Source of the DNA: Tritrichomonas foetus
Lineage: Eukaryota > Parabasalia > Tritrichomonadida > Tritrichomonadidae
Direction of reading: 5' to 3'
Assembly (NCBI GenBank): GCA_001839685.1
Contig: MLAK01001123.1
Coordinates: 1-32,419 of the forward strand
DNA: 32,419 nt
Made by a program: the position numbers and the translations under genes. Of the stretch, positions 17,915 to 26,589 are shown piece after piece. Position 1 is the stretch's first letter. Every line of letters begins with the position of its first letter. The notes under the pieces are model-generated. The model saw only the letters and a program-made list of their open reading frames with translations. It made no database searches and had not been told where the DNA came from.

Positions 17915-19321
17915 ATGTTTCTATCCGTTTTTCATTTCTTGTGTTATTTACAAACAAGAGTGATTGAAAAGAATTTGACAGTGTCATTATTTTCTACATA
18001 TGGAATAACATATGGGGGCACCTTTTTTGTAAATATCACGCAATGTGATTCAAAACAAATTTTTGTGGGGCTCAGCGTTGAAGAACAAGTTAAAAATCTT
18101 TGGGATTCTAAGTTTGATTATCGTAATGTGTGTAAAACAAATAATCATAACAAGCGAAATCATATGATTTCAGATGTCCAAAGCAATTTAAATTTTTCTA
18201 TATATAATGTTACAATTAATACATCTGAAAAAAATATAATTAATGCAATTATTAATTATACAGGTGTTGTTACACCAATTTTTATAATGTGTGATACAAA
18301 TTACACATTTTTAAATACAACAGTAATTTTCAAAAACCCACGATCGTATATTGATTCGAGAAATCAAATGTTACTTATTACAACACCTTTGCATGGCATT
18401 CTTTATTTTGTCACAATTGTGTGCTTAATTGTTGTTATTTTATCAAAAGGTGCAATTTTCATAAAATTCCATTTATATTTAATTGCAACTCTTTTATTGT
18501 TAGCAATTAATGTTTTTTCTGAATTTTGGCTTTATATAAATGAAATGAAAGCACCTGATAGTCAGAATGCATATTTTATTAATTATGCGACAAAACATTG
18601 CGCTATAGCTTTACTTTTTACATTATTAACTTTAGCTTCTGGCGGATGGCAAATTCATACAGTTCGATTTGGAGTGTTATCTTTTGTTATATCAATGATT
18701 GCTGGTTTTTCATTTGCTGGTAGTGAAATTGTAACAAGATATCTTTTGAGGGTAGAACCTGATTTAATTTCATATGGTGCTAAAATTATATCCTTATTTC
18801 TTTTAGCAAAAGCATCAGTTGTCGAATTGAGGATGTGTGAACAATATTTACAATCTTATGCACTTATAATTGATGCAGTTGGGATAGATTCTAAGACAAC
18901 ACCTTTACGAAGGAGATTACTAATGCAATATATAATGTTATGTACATTAGTTGTCTATTTCATCTTTCAAATTGCCATTTTACACGTTCCAATTTATGTT
19001 GTTTCTGCACCAAAATGGATTGTAAATGTTATTAATCATGGAATTAATAATTTGTTGATGATTGTGTTGACGATAAACTATATGCCATGGAAAATATCGA
19101 AAGGAGATTGGTTTGCTACTTTTGATGATGAAGATAGACTAATTGATTGTGCAATGGAAGATTTTAATCCAGAAGCTTATCCTGCATGCAATAAACCAAA
19201 AACATGGAATAGTGGAGAACCACTTCCTCTTCCACCACTAATTGCCGCAGATGAGTATAGAATACAGTCGTATGACATAAATGATAAAGAAATGCCATTG
19301 ATCAATAATCCTTCAATGTAA
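17915..19321 (+). CDS. Seven-transmembrane GOST-like (lung 7TM receptor type) protein
   Basis: A 468-residue membrane protein. A signal peptide (MFLSVFHFLCYLQT) is followed by a lumenal domain of about 140 residues with at least six N-glycosylation sequons (NLT, NIT, NVT, NTS, NYT, NTT) and several Cys. Seven hydrophobic helices lie at about 157-178, 184-205, 228-243, 253-272, 285-300, 337-360 and 368-388. A cytosolic tail of about 75 residues is acidic and Pro-rich. This order (signal, lumenal domain, 7TM, short tail) and the LTLASGGWQIHTVRF segment after helix 3 resemble the GOST family (TMEM87, GPR107/108), which acts in Golgi and endosome trafficking. The assignment rests on architecture and weak motif similarity; another 7TM family is possible. 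Confidence 0.55.
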   Translation: MFLSVFHFLCYLQTRVIEKNLTVSLFSTYGITYGGTFFVNITQCDSKQIFVGLSVEEQVKNLWDSKFDYRNVCKTNNHNKRNHMISDVQSNLNFSIYNVTINTSEKNIINAIINYTGVVTPIFIMCDTNYTFLNTTVIFKNPRSYIDSRNQMLLITTPLHGILYFVTIVCLIVVILSKGAIFIKFHLYLIATLLLLAINVFSEFWLYINEMKAPDSQNAYFINYATKHCAIALLFTLLTLASGGWQIHTVRFGVLSFVISMIAGFSFAGSEIVTRYLLRVEPDLISYGAKIISLFLLAKASVVELRMCEQYLQSYALIIDAVGIDSKTTPLRRRLLMQYIMLCTLVVYFIFQIAILHVPIYVVSAPKWIVNVINHGINNLLMIVLTINYMPWKISKGDWFATFDDEDRLIDCAMEDFNPEAYPACNKPKTWNSGEPLPLPPLIAADEYRIQSYDINDKEMPLINNPSM

Positions 19322-19440
19322 TGAAAATAAACTGTTTGTATTTTTAATTTTATTTTTATTGTATTTGTGTCTTCATATTAAATGAGGAAAAATATGAAAT
19401 AATAATATCAAAAGAATAAAATAAAATCAAAAGAATGAAA

Positions 19441-19465
19441 TAAACTCCTTTCAACAATTCGGGAT
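19441..19465 (+). repeat. Left terminal inverted repeat
   Basis: The inner 17 nt, tttcaacaattcgggat (19449-19465), match the right end exactly. After two mismatches the outer taaact (19441-19446) matches too. Confidence 0.8.
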
Positions 19466-19561
19466 GATTTTGAATATGATGAGATTTTTTCTACAGAAAA
19501 AAATATATTGCCATTGTTTTTTACTTTAAAGTTATTTCTGTCGTCACTCAAAATCATCCCG
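19460..19561. repeat. Subterminal inverted repeat in the element
   Basis: cgggatgattttga (19460-19473) is the exact reverse complement of 19548-19561. It overlaps the left terminal repeat, giving that end a second pairing partner. Confidence 0.7.
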
Positions 19562-19606
19562 ATTTTTCGTATATGATTTCAGAGACCTCACAGAAAAAAA
19601 AATATT

Positions 19607-19804
19607 TTAGGTTTTCGCGCTAATTTGCTTCTTCATTGATTTAATATAGTGATTTTTGATATCACCTGCTGATCTTCCTTGTAGTCTTTTCTTAATAATT
19701 TTCCATTTTGGTCCAATTTCAAAGACTGCCAATAATATAATTTCTTCTTCATCTTTACTGAATACATTCGTTGTTGTGATATCACTGATTGGTTCTGAAA
19801 TCAT
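19607..19804 (-). pseudogene. Myb-like DNA-binding domain fragment
   Basis: From the first ATG (19804) the frame gives 65 residues. It encodes one Myb/SANT repeat: FSKDEEEIILLAVFEIG, then PKWKIIKKRLQGRSAGDIKNHYI, with the usual aromatic positions (F, W, Y) and the GRSxxxIKNHY recognition-helix pattern of a third (R3-type) repeat. The frame is open upstream without an ATG to about 19940, through the ambiguous base 19903. No first Myb repeat is found upstream, where functional trichomonad Myb factors usually have two. It therefore looks truncated or frameshifted. It lies wholly inside the transposon-like element, so it may be captured cargo or part of the element's own gene. Sequencing error at the N positions could hide an intact gene. 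Confidence 0.6.
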
Positions 19805-19895
19805 GTCATTGTACGTTAAAATGGTACCTTCAAAAGGAGATTGAACAAAATTTTCCTGCGAAGTTGTATGATGTAGAAAAAGCTTGGTACTGACA

Positions 19896-20099
19896 CTACA
19901 ATNTAAAAAACCCAAATGAAGTCGATTTCGAAAAATAGGTTTTCATCTCAGNAGTGAATNTNTTCGGTNTACCACGTACTGCGGATTCTGGTATCATTTT
20001 TGTTTCTAGGAAAGTATTTATTACCTTATTCATCCTTGTAGAGCCAGTATGTGTCGCTTCTTTTGGGTTTTGTTTGTTTCCATATAAAATAAAAATATA
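19896..20099 (-). pseudogene. Tc1/mariner-like transposase N-terminal fragment
   Basis: An open stretch of 67 codons between stops, with ambiguous bases. It reads MNKVINTFLETKMIPESAV followed by RGxPxxFTxEMKTYF, where x codons contain N (ANA, AAN), all compatible with Lys or Arg. A helix-turn-helix end followed by a GRPKK-like basic motif and (F/L)TxEM is the layout between the two HTH units of Tc1/mariner transposases. It ends at a TAG at 19896-19898, in a different frame from the Myb fragment that overlaps it by some bases. The call is by motif memory, not a search. Confidence 0.5.
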
Positions 20100-20417
20100 C
20101 TATTTGTTTTCGAACTTTGGAAACAATAAAACAGATTGTTCTGGTGTTGTTTTATGTTTTAAAATNGTTTGAATACTCAATTTCCAATTTTCTGGAATGA
20201 TTCAAAGATTTTTGATATTGACATTTTGAAATATTTTTAATGTATTTATCACTCAGAAAATCTGACATTGAACTAAAATCACTTTATCTTTTTTAATAGT
20301 CCAGTAATATTAATTAAAATAAAGGGGAATGATATATATTTATTCATACTATACATATTTCCATTTCACTCTAAAATATATAAAGAAGTGCGACTAAAAA
20401 ATACAAAAAAAGTAAAA

Positions 20418-20442
20418 ATCCCGAATTGTTGAAAATAGTTTA
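20418..20442 (-). repeat. Right terminal inverted repeat
   Basis: atcccgaattgttgaaa (20418-20434) is the exact reverse complement of 19449-19465, and agttta (20437-20442) that of 19441-19446. Confidence 0.8.
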
Positions 20443-20604
20443 ATAATATCAAAATAATCAAATATTAATATCAAAAAAATGAAATAATAAAATCAAAAGA
20501 ATGAAACAATAATATTAAGAGAATTATTGAAACAAAAAAATGGGAAAAAACAAAAGATTTTCTAATCATTGTCACAATTTAATAATTACACACTATAATA
20601 TAAT

Positions 20605-21246
20605 TTACACTCGCTGGGGCAAATTATCAGCAATAGCAAGAACTAATTTTCGTAATGAAGGATGTAGTGCATACCTTGCGGAAGGTGTTACATTTGCTCC
20701 AGAGACTTGAACAACAGCAACATTTAATGTTGCTGATAGGTTGTCGACGTCTGATGGACGAATTTGGGCAGACTCAACTCTGTCACATCTCGTGACAACA
20801 ACAATAACTCTCTGTGAATCTTGTATGTGACCTTGATACCAACTAATTAACTCTTGAATTTTTGATCTATCTTCGACAGGAATTAATAGGACAACAACGC
20901 GGGCCGATTGAAGGGAGGTTTCTCCGAGATCTGAGTTTTCGATAGAGTCGTAACTAATATCCCATAGAAAGAAATTTTCGTATCTGATTGTACCAACAGA
21001 ATCTAATTCAATGCTCCATACTGCTCGATAGCCGTTAATTCCAGAACTTGGGTTTGGATTTGTCGGGTCCGATCCGCAGAGTCTCTGAACAATTGTGGTT
21101 GTTCCAATAGTTGGTGAAAATGGATAAAATACGACATGATTTGTTCCGCCATGCTGTGGAAGCACTGGTTCGTCAAGAAGGCCAATCGGAGAATTGTCTA
21201 CTGCACCTGCAACACGAATATTACCTCTCGTAACTGTTGGCCTCAT
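20605..21246 (-). CDS. Degenerate small GTPase-like protein, CPLANE2/RSG1-like
   Basis: A 213-residue protein with the strand and helix order of a Ras-type G domain. The P-loop region (residues 43-51, FSPTIGTTT) lacks the first Gly, and the essential Lys of GxxxxGK[S/T] is Thr49. The Walker B region is FFLWDISYD (93-100), keeping WD but not the DxxG Gly. After the hydrophobic strand SARVVVLLIPVEDRSKI comes VIVVVTRCD (148-155), a weak [N/T]KxD with Arg for Lys. The pattern FLWD ... VVVLLIP ... VVVTRCD resembles CPLANE2 (RSG1), an atypical GTPase of ciliary basal bodies, reasonable for a flagellate. GTP binding and hydrolysis are doubtful. Other Rab-like or IFT22-like families are possible. It diverges from the Furry-like gene with about 200 bp between starts. 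Confidence 0.55.
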   Translation of the reverse strand: MRPTVTRGNIRVAGAVDNSPIGLLDEPVLPQHGGTNHVVFYPFSPTIGTTTIVQRLCGSDPTNPNPSSGINGYRAVWSIELDSVGTIRYENFFLWDISYDSIENSDLGETSLQSARVVVLLIPVEDRSKIQELISWYQGHIQDSQRVIVVVTRCDRVESAQIRPSDVDNLSATLNVAVVQVSGANVTPSARYALHPSLRKLVLAIADNLPQRV

Positions 21247-21450
21247 CTTGGAAAAGTTAAATTTTGGAATTAAGGCTATTGCCGTTTAAAAATTAATATG
21301 CTTCACTTTTTAAACGATTATTTGGTTAGCGTTTGTGAAGAATTTGATGCTAATCACTCAATTTGTTTAGACATATGAAATAAACAATTCAAAATCGTGA
21401 AAGTGATATCATAAGATACATCTATGAATTGAAAAAGTTTCTATCGTTTG
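21247..21450. other. Divergent promoter region, GTPase-like / Furry-like
   Basis: A 204-bp gap between divergent starts. A perfect TCACTTTTT lies at 21303-21311. A TCATAA at 21409-21414 is a weak initiator candidate for the Furry-like gene, and a two-codon upstream frame (ATG AAT TGA) begins at 21424. Confidence 0.4.
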
Positions 21451-24400
21451 ATGGAATCATTTCTTCGCGTAGAAATGAACGAAAAGACGAATCTCTTTCA
21501 AACTGTTTTTTTACGACTTATTGAAACCTTATCACCACAGATACATATCATATTAACAGACTTTGAAAATAAATCAAAAACATCAAATCCAAATACGATA
21601 ATCAATTTTATCTTTGAAACATTCCCTCGTGATATTCCTCAATATCTTTCAATTATTCAATCTCTCACAAAAGTGGCAGCAGTTGATCCAAAAGGTGTTA
21701 TTGATTACTTAGCTGGTATTTTTTTAGCGAAAAATGACAATTCAGTTTTTTTGTCATTGAATTCATTATCAATAATATTCAAGCATAATGATTCAGGTCA
21801 TTGCGAAATATATAAATATTTTATTCATTTTTTCATGGCAGATTTGATTTCCTCAATTGTTCTTTCTCATAATGTAAAAAGTGAATCTTTGATCAGTTGT
21901 GTAAGATCATTATATAATGAAAATTTTAACAACTTCAAGAATAGAAATAAAATAATAAGGCAGTGGGCTGTAATTATATCACATCAAGATTTTAAAGATG
22001 TTGAACCAATTTTTGATGAATTTTCTAATACAGAAGAGTGCATTATAACATTTAAATTGTTTCAGTTTATCAATCTTGACTTGTTTGACTCGTCATCGTT
22101 TATGAATAAGATTTATTTAACTTTGAAGTTATTATACAAGAAGAAATTATTAGTAAATTCACTTTTTCATTGTTTAGCGAAGCTCTTTATTTCAATTAAG
22201 AATAATAAAGAAGTATTAAATAATATCTTTGATTTTTGCAACTCGATAAAAAATGAAAAACAACTCAAAAATGGAATATATGATCTTATGGCAACAATTT
22301 TTTTGCATATTAAAAAATCACAAATTCCCTCATTTTATCAGAAACATGTTTTTGCTCATGTTGCAGATAAATCAAAAGTTCATCGGTCACTTTCCATATT
22401 TCAAAAGAATATATTTGGCCTTGAAACGAATCTAAACTGGTTGTTTTTTGAATGGGGCATAATGAAAGCCTCCTCAACAATGTGTTTCGTGAAATGGAAC
22501 AGTGAACCAGAGAAAAAAATGTCGGCACCAGATTCATTTGCAAATCTATTTATGTCAACTTTTTTTACCAAATCGGATTTTAGTGTTTGTCCTGAGTTAT
22601 TTTGTGATGTAATCATTCATATTGCAAGTTTAGATTATTCATATTTTCTCAAAACGATTTTACCTAAGTTTATTAAATTGAGTGCGAATGATCACAGATT
22701 CCTAGTTTTTTTGATGACGGTTCCATTAATTAATTCAGACGATTTTATGCTTAATTCCTATGCAGAATTACCAACTGATTATGCTAATGAGTTCAACTCC
22801 AAAATAAGGAGTAAAATAATAAATTCCATCGATTGTTTTGACGATATTGAATACAATGATTATGGTGCATATGATTTACTTGAGAATTCATTGATCTTAG
22901 ATGCAGATCAACAAATAGCAGTAATTCAACAAGAATTGCAACCTTTAAAATGCAGTTGGAAAAAATGTGAAAGACGACCAAGTGATCATTTAATTCAAAT
23001 AAATTTATTAAAATGTATCCCATATGTAGTGAATGAAGATGATTTTATTGAACCAGAAATTCTTGTAAGACTTTTGAAACTCAGTTACAATGCTAATCTT
23101 GGTGTTTCTATTGCGGCCATTACAGCCATAAGACATTTTTCTTTGAATGAGAAATGTAAAATTCCACTTCTTCAAAATGCCCTCAATCTGTTTTCAAAAA
23201 TTGATGAGATCCGATTTACTTTACTAACCTTAATATTGAATGTTTTTGATAATATAGCTGTTAATGAATTGAATAATATGGAAAATGAAATCATAAAAAA
23301 CATTGAATGTAGTGCTTTTATATGTCTATCATCACCTCTTCCAATATTGCGAATCATTGCTTTTAATACACTAAAGGCAATAAACAAAATATTCAAACAG
23401 AATAGCATTGCTTTCATTATTCTTAACGCTCTGAAAGAAATTGAGTCATGTGTATCTCACAGACTTGATTTTTTCATTGATTTTCATACTGCATTAATGT
23501 CTAATTACTATGATATATGGCTAGTATTTCTGTCAGAAATAATTCCACATCTCACTGAAAATAATAAGCTGTTATCAACAATTACTAGCATTGATCCAGA
23601 CACAGTGCCAATTATAATATTTCATTCCTATGCATGCGAAGATGAACCAATCAAATATATTAACTTTCTAAAGACAATTAATAATAATGATATCCTCAAA
23701 CAAATATTACCAAATTGCTCTTCTTCATTATTTGGTGGCATAATTTATTCGCTTCCATTTTCATTAAACCAACAACATATTTTAATGTGTGCATCAGTTG
23801 TTAATAAAATGATTCGATCACCACATTTATCAGATGATGATTACATTTTGCCTGCTATAGTAAATTTTCTAGCATCACTTCAAGCATATATAATCAATCA
23901 AGAAATTAATAGCCCTCGAGTCATTAACTGGGATGATCAAAAAGAAAGAAAAGTTATTGATAATTTACCTTTTATAGTTGACTATTGCAATATTATCTTG
24001 GCAGCCTTTCGTAATATTTCTGAAAATCAGGCGAATAATTCATGGCCCTTTAGTAACAGAGCTCTGGTATTTAGATTTTTAGTGAATTGGGGAATGATTG
24101 TGAGTGATAAATTAGAATCACTCAGGGCTTTAGCCAAAAGAGCACTGTCCTATATCATTCAAACCGGATCGTTATTTAATGACAGCCTGTTATTTGATCA
24201 CTCAGCAGTTGAATTCTTTGCATCTATTGATATTAATGTTCTATCTATTTTACTTCAAAATCATGTAGATTTATTACTAGATATTTTTGTTGATGCATGT
24301 TTTACTCAACCAATTGAAATTGGAGAGAGATATTTTCAAGCAATTTACTCAATTTTGGATATATCTTTCTATGAATACCTATATGAAGAATGTGGTGAAA

Positions 24401-26559
24401 TCTTTCTCATTGGAGCTGTTTATAAAATACTTGAAAATCCATATTCTACTCAGTTCATGGACAAATTGGTTGAAGTCATTGCCAAAAAGAAAAATTTTAA
24501 AATACGTAGTAATCTTCAAAACCAATTTAGTTTTTGTACAGAACGCATAATTTCTTCGGCTCTAAACTATATTAAAAATCCATCAACACATATATCAATT
24601 AAAGACATTGTATTAGCAATTCGATCATTTATATCATCAATTCGGATCTTACCTAAGCAAACATCTTTAGTTCCAGGAACCCCATCACTTTTTAAACAAT
24701 TTACACCATACAAATTTTTGGAAACATTAATGACAACGACAATTTCTGTATCAAAATCTGATTTTAAATACATTGCCTCATTATGGATTGATTTATTGAA
24801 ATGCCCAGATCATTCAGAATTAATACCTTTATTCATAAATGAATATCCTGAAAACATCATTAAGCCACAATTATTATCTTATTTGATAAAGAATAATACA
24901 CCTTTTGTTGTAAAAAGATTAACATTGCATACAAGTTTTGCCTTTTATTTTTACACAACGACTTGCTTATCAAAAGATTTTAAGAAGGAATTATGGTTTG
25001 TTCCTTTACTTATTGAGGCTATGGAAGTTAATTCTCCAGAAATAGATGAAAAATTGATACAAATTTTGCATTTTTCCATTCTCTTTCAAGAAAAACAGTT
25101 AATATTACTGCTAGCCAGGAAATTGTCGGTTGAGATATCACAAAATTTTATGATTCATACAATCAATGCTCAAGAAAAAGATTCTGTCATTAATCAATAT
25201 TATGATAAAAAAATCTTGACTCAAAACAAAAATGATGATGTTCAGCCTATTATTATGTGCTTTATTCGGAATTTGGATGTAAACCAAAAAGAAATATGGG
25301 GAAAAGAAGCTCTTAAATGGATTATGGCTTCACAAAACATAGAATTTGCATATTTATCTCTTTTTATTTATAATAGAATTTTAAGACCTTTTGAAAAATT
25401 AGTTGTAACTGGAATTTGCAAATCGGTTGTTTATCATTTGGTTAATTTTAATGGGGAAAAAGAAGAAATTTTAGATATGTTTGTCGGTGAAAGTTTTCTT
25501 TTTTATAATTCTGTTTTTAATAATAATGAAAAATATGCATATCAATTTTTGTCATCGTTTTTTGATTGTTCTTTCTTTTTCACTTCTCTCCATAAATATG
25601 CATCTCACCTTTATATGAAAGCACTAAAAGCCCCTCAAACAAATCAACAAGCATGGGGCCAATTAATAGGTTTCATTCGACCATTTTTGAATGATCTTGA
25701 AAACAATGAGCAAAACCAAATCCTTTTAGATCAATTAATTCAGTCAAGCCAAAGCGAAGAATTAATAATGATTGCATATCCACTGAAAGAGATTTATCCG
25801 AATATGTTCCCAAAACTGAATCAAATTTCACTTAGAAATGCTTCACTAAATACATATTGTGCAGCTTTGGTTCATTATTCATGTATGATTGATAATGCTT
25901 CTTCAGCACTTTTAAATTCAATTTTTGGTGCAATTAATGTTTTTATTAACGTTGTTGCAAATGCATATAATCGAAATCCTTTAGTCAAGCTTTATAAAGC
26001 AGCATTGAATAATCTTTCAACTTGCCCTAATAGCATTGAATTCATAATTAATCTTTCAAAGAGTTGCCCAGATGTTTTAAATGATGTTTTTGATTTCTAT
26101 GATTGGAATCGTAGTATTGATGATGTATGTCATTCTCTAGGATCAATTTTTGATTTTGAAAATACCAATATTCCAAATTTAACAGACTGCTCAACTCTAG
26201 CGTCTGTTTATAATTTGCTTAATTGTGATTCTTTACCAAAAATTTTACCATTTGACCACCAACGTGAAACGATTGAAGCAATGATTAAAGTTACCAATGA
26301 AGTTAAAAAGAAAAGATCAACAAGTTTTCGACGAGTCAGTCATGGATTTTTCACACGAAGAGATTCCACTCCATTATCTTCATTTGATCAGCTCGAATAT
26401 TCGCCTTTGCATACACCATCATCAGTTTTTATTAAGCATTATTTATTTGAAAATAAATCCAATGATTCTATAACAACTTCATCAGATGAATTCATAAGAA
26501 GTCTTGGAATAAAGAGTTTTTCATTTGATATCAACCATATCAATAATAATACAAGTTGA
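21451..26559 (+). CDS. Furry/Tao3/Mor2-like cell morphogenesis scaffold
   Basis: A 1702-residue, wholly helical-repeat protein. Three segments follow the Furry pattern: LLYKKKLLVNSLFHCLAKLF with the following MATIFLHIKKSQIPSFYQKH in the N-terminal domain; LIQINLLKCIPYVV with EPEILVRLLKLSYNANL and ITAIRHFS, matching human FRY LFRTCVAAIPRLL and LIDLLARLS; and RALAKRALSYIIQTGSLF with LLDIFVDACFTQPIEIGERYFQAI, matching the FRY AMSALLCCGPVFD and [25 protein letters not shown] segments. Furry proteins scaffold NDR/LATS-type kinases with Mob and control cell polarity. It is shorter than yeast Tao3 (about 2370) or human FRY (about 3000). The C-terminus is Ser/Thr-rich with basic KKRSTSFRR, a possible phosphorylation segment. 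The start is the ATG at 21451; a TTG precedes it. The stop is a TGA, after which the same frame stays open to 26946. Confidence 0.78.
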   Translation: MESFLRVEMNEKTNLFQTVFLRLIETLSPQIHIILTDFENKSKTSNPNTIINFIFETFPRDIPQYLSIIQSLTKVAAVDPKGVIDYLAGIFLAKNDNSVFLSLNSLSIIFKHNDSGHCEIYKYFIHFFMADLISSIVLSHNVKSESLISCVRSLYNENFNNFKNRNKIIRQWAVIISHQDFKDVEPIFDEFSNTEECIITFKLFQFINLDLFDSSSFMNKIYLTLKLLYKKKLLVNSLFHCLAKLFISIKNNKEVLNNIFDFCNSIKNEKQLKNGIYDLMATIFLHIKKSQIPSFYQKHVFAHVADKSKVHRSLSIFQKNIFGLETNLNWLFFEWGIMKASSTMCFVKWNSEPEKKMSAPDSFANLFMSTFFTKSDFSVCPELFCDVIIHIASLDYSYFLKTILPKFIKLSANDHRFLVFLMTVPLINSDDFMLNSYAELPTDYANEFNSKIRSKIINSIDCFDDIEYNDYGAYDLLENSLILDADQQIAVIQQELQPLKCSWKKCERRPSDHLIQINLLKCIPYVVNEDDFIEPEILVRLLKLSYNANLGVSIAAITAIRHFSLNEKCKIPLLQNALNLFSKIDEIRFTLLTLILNVFDNIAVNELNNMENEIIKNIECSAFICLSSPLPILRIIAFNTLKAINKIFKQNSIAFIILNALKEIESCVSHRLDFFIDFHTALMSNYYDIWLVFLSEIIPHLTENNKLLSTITSIDPDTVPIIIFHSYACEDEPIKYINFLKTINNNDILKQILPNCSSSLFGGIIYSLPFSLNQQHILMCASVVNKMIRSPHLSDDDYILPAIVNFLASLQAYIINQEINSPRVINWDDQKERKVIDNLPFIVDYCNIILAAFRNISENQANNSWPFSNRALVFRFLVNWGMIVSDKLESLRALAKRALSYIIQTGSLFNDSLLFDHSAVEFFASIDINVLSILLQNHVDLLLDIFVDACFTQPIEIGERYFQAIYSILDISFYEYLYEECGEIFLIGAVYKILENPYSTQFMDKLVEVIAKKKNFKIRSNLQNQFSFCTERIISSALNYIKNPSTHISIKDIVLAIRSFISSIRILPKQTSLVPGTPSLFKQFTPYKFLETLMTTTISVSKSDFKYIASLWIDLLKCPDHSELIPLFINEYPENIIKPQLLSYLIKNNTPFVVKRLTLHTSFAFYFYTTTCLSKDFKKELWFVPLLIEAMEVNSPEIDEKLIQILHFSILFQEKQLILLLARKLSVEISQNFMIHTINAQEKDSVINQYYDKKILTQNKNDDVQPIIMCFIRNLDVNQKEIWGKEALKWIMASQNIEFAYLSLFIYNRILRPFEKLVVTGICKSVVYHLVNFNGEKEEILDMFVGESFLFYNSVFNNNEKYAYQFLSSFFDCSFFFTSLHKYASHLYMKALKAPQTNQQAWGQLIGFIRPFLNDLENNEQNQILLDQLIQSSQSEELIMIAYPLKEIYPNMFPKLNQISLRNASLNTYCAALVHYSCMIDNASSALLNSIFGAINVFINVVANAYNRNPLVKLYKAALNNLSTCPNSIEFIINLSKSCPDVLNDVFDFYDWNRSIDDVCHSLGSIFDFENTNIPNLTDCSTLASVYNLLNCDSLPKILPFDHQRETIEAMIKVTNEVKKKRSTSFRRVSHGFFTRRDSTPLSSFDQLEYSPLHTPSSVFIKHYLFENKSNDSITTSSDEFIRSLGIKSFSFDINHINNNTS

Positions 26560-26589
26560 AGAAATAAAGATACTAATGAAGATATATCA

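Larger units (their letters stand above)
19441..20442 (-). mobile_element. Decayed Tc1/mariner-like element, about 1 kb
   Basis: The ends are inverted repeats matching at 23 of 25 positions (19441-19465 and 20418-20442). The outermost bases are TA on both sides, so a TA target duplication bounding 23-nt repeats fits, as in Tc1/mariner. Inside, on the minus strand, are a transposase N-terminal fragment (19896-20099) and a Myb-domain fragment ending at 19607. No DDE/D catalytic region is present, so the copy is non-autonomous or decayed. Ambiguous bases at 19903, 19952, 19960, 19962, 19969 and 20166 fit a multi-copy family. The family name is inference. Confidence 0.6.
19322..20604. other. Intergenic region occupied by a transposon-like element
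   Basis: Most of this stretch is the element at 19441-20442. It is flanked by A-rich low-complexity sequence sharing a 20-nt direct repeat (ataaaatcaaaagaatgaaa at 19421-19440 and 20488-20507). Six of the eight ambiguous bases in the window lie inside it. Confidence 0.6.

Noticed and set aside
19421..20507. The 20-nt direct repeat ataaaatcaaaagaatgaaa as a target-site duplication of the element.
   Set aside because: The flanks are low-complexity A-rich runs with several similar words, and the right copy is 45 bp away from the inverted repeat end; a TA duplication at the repeat ends fits better.
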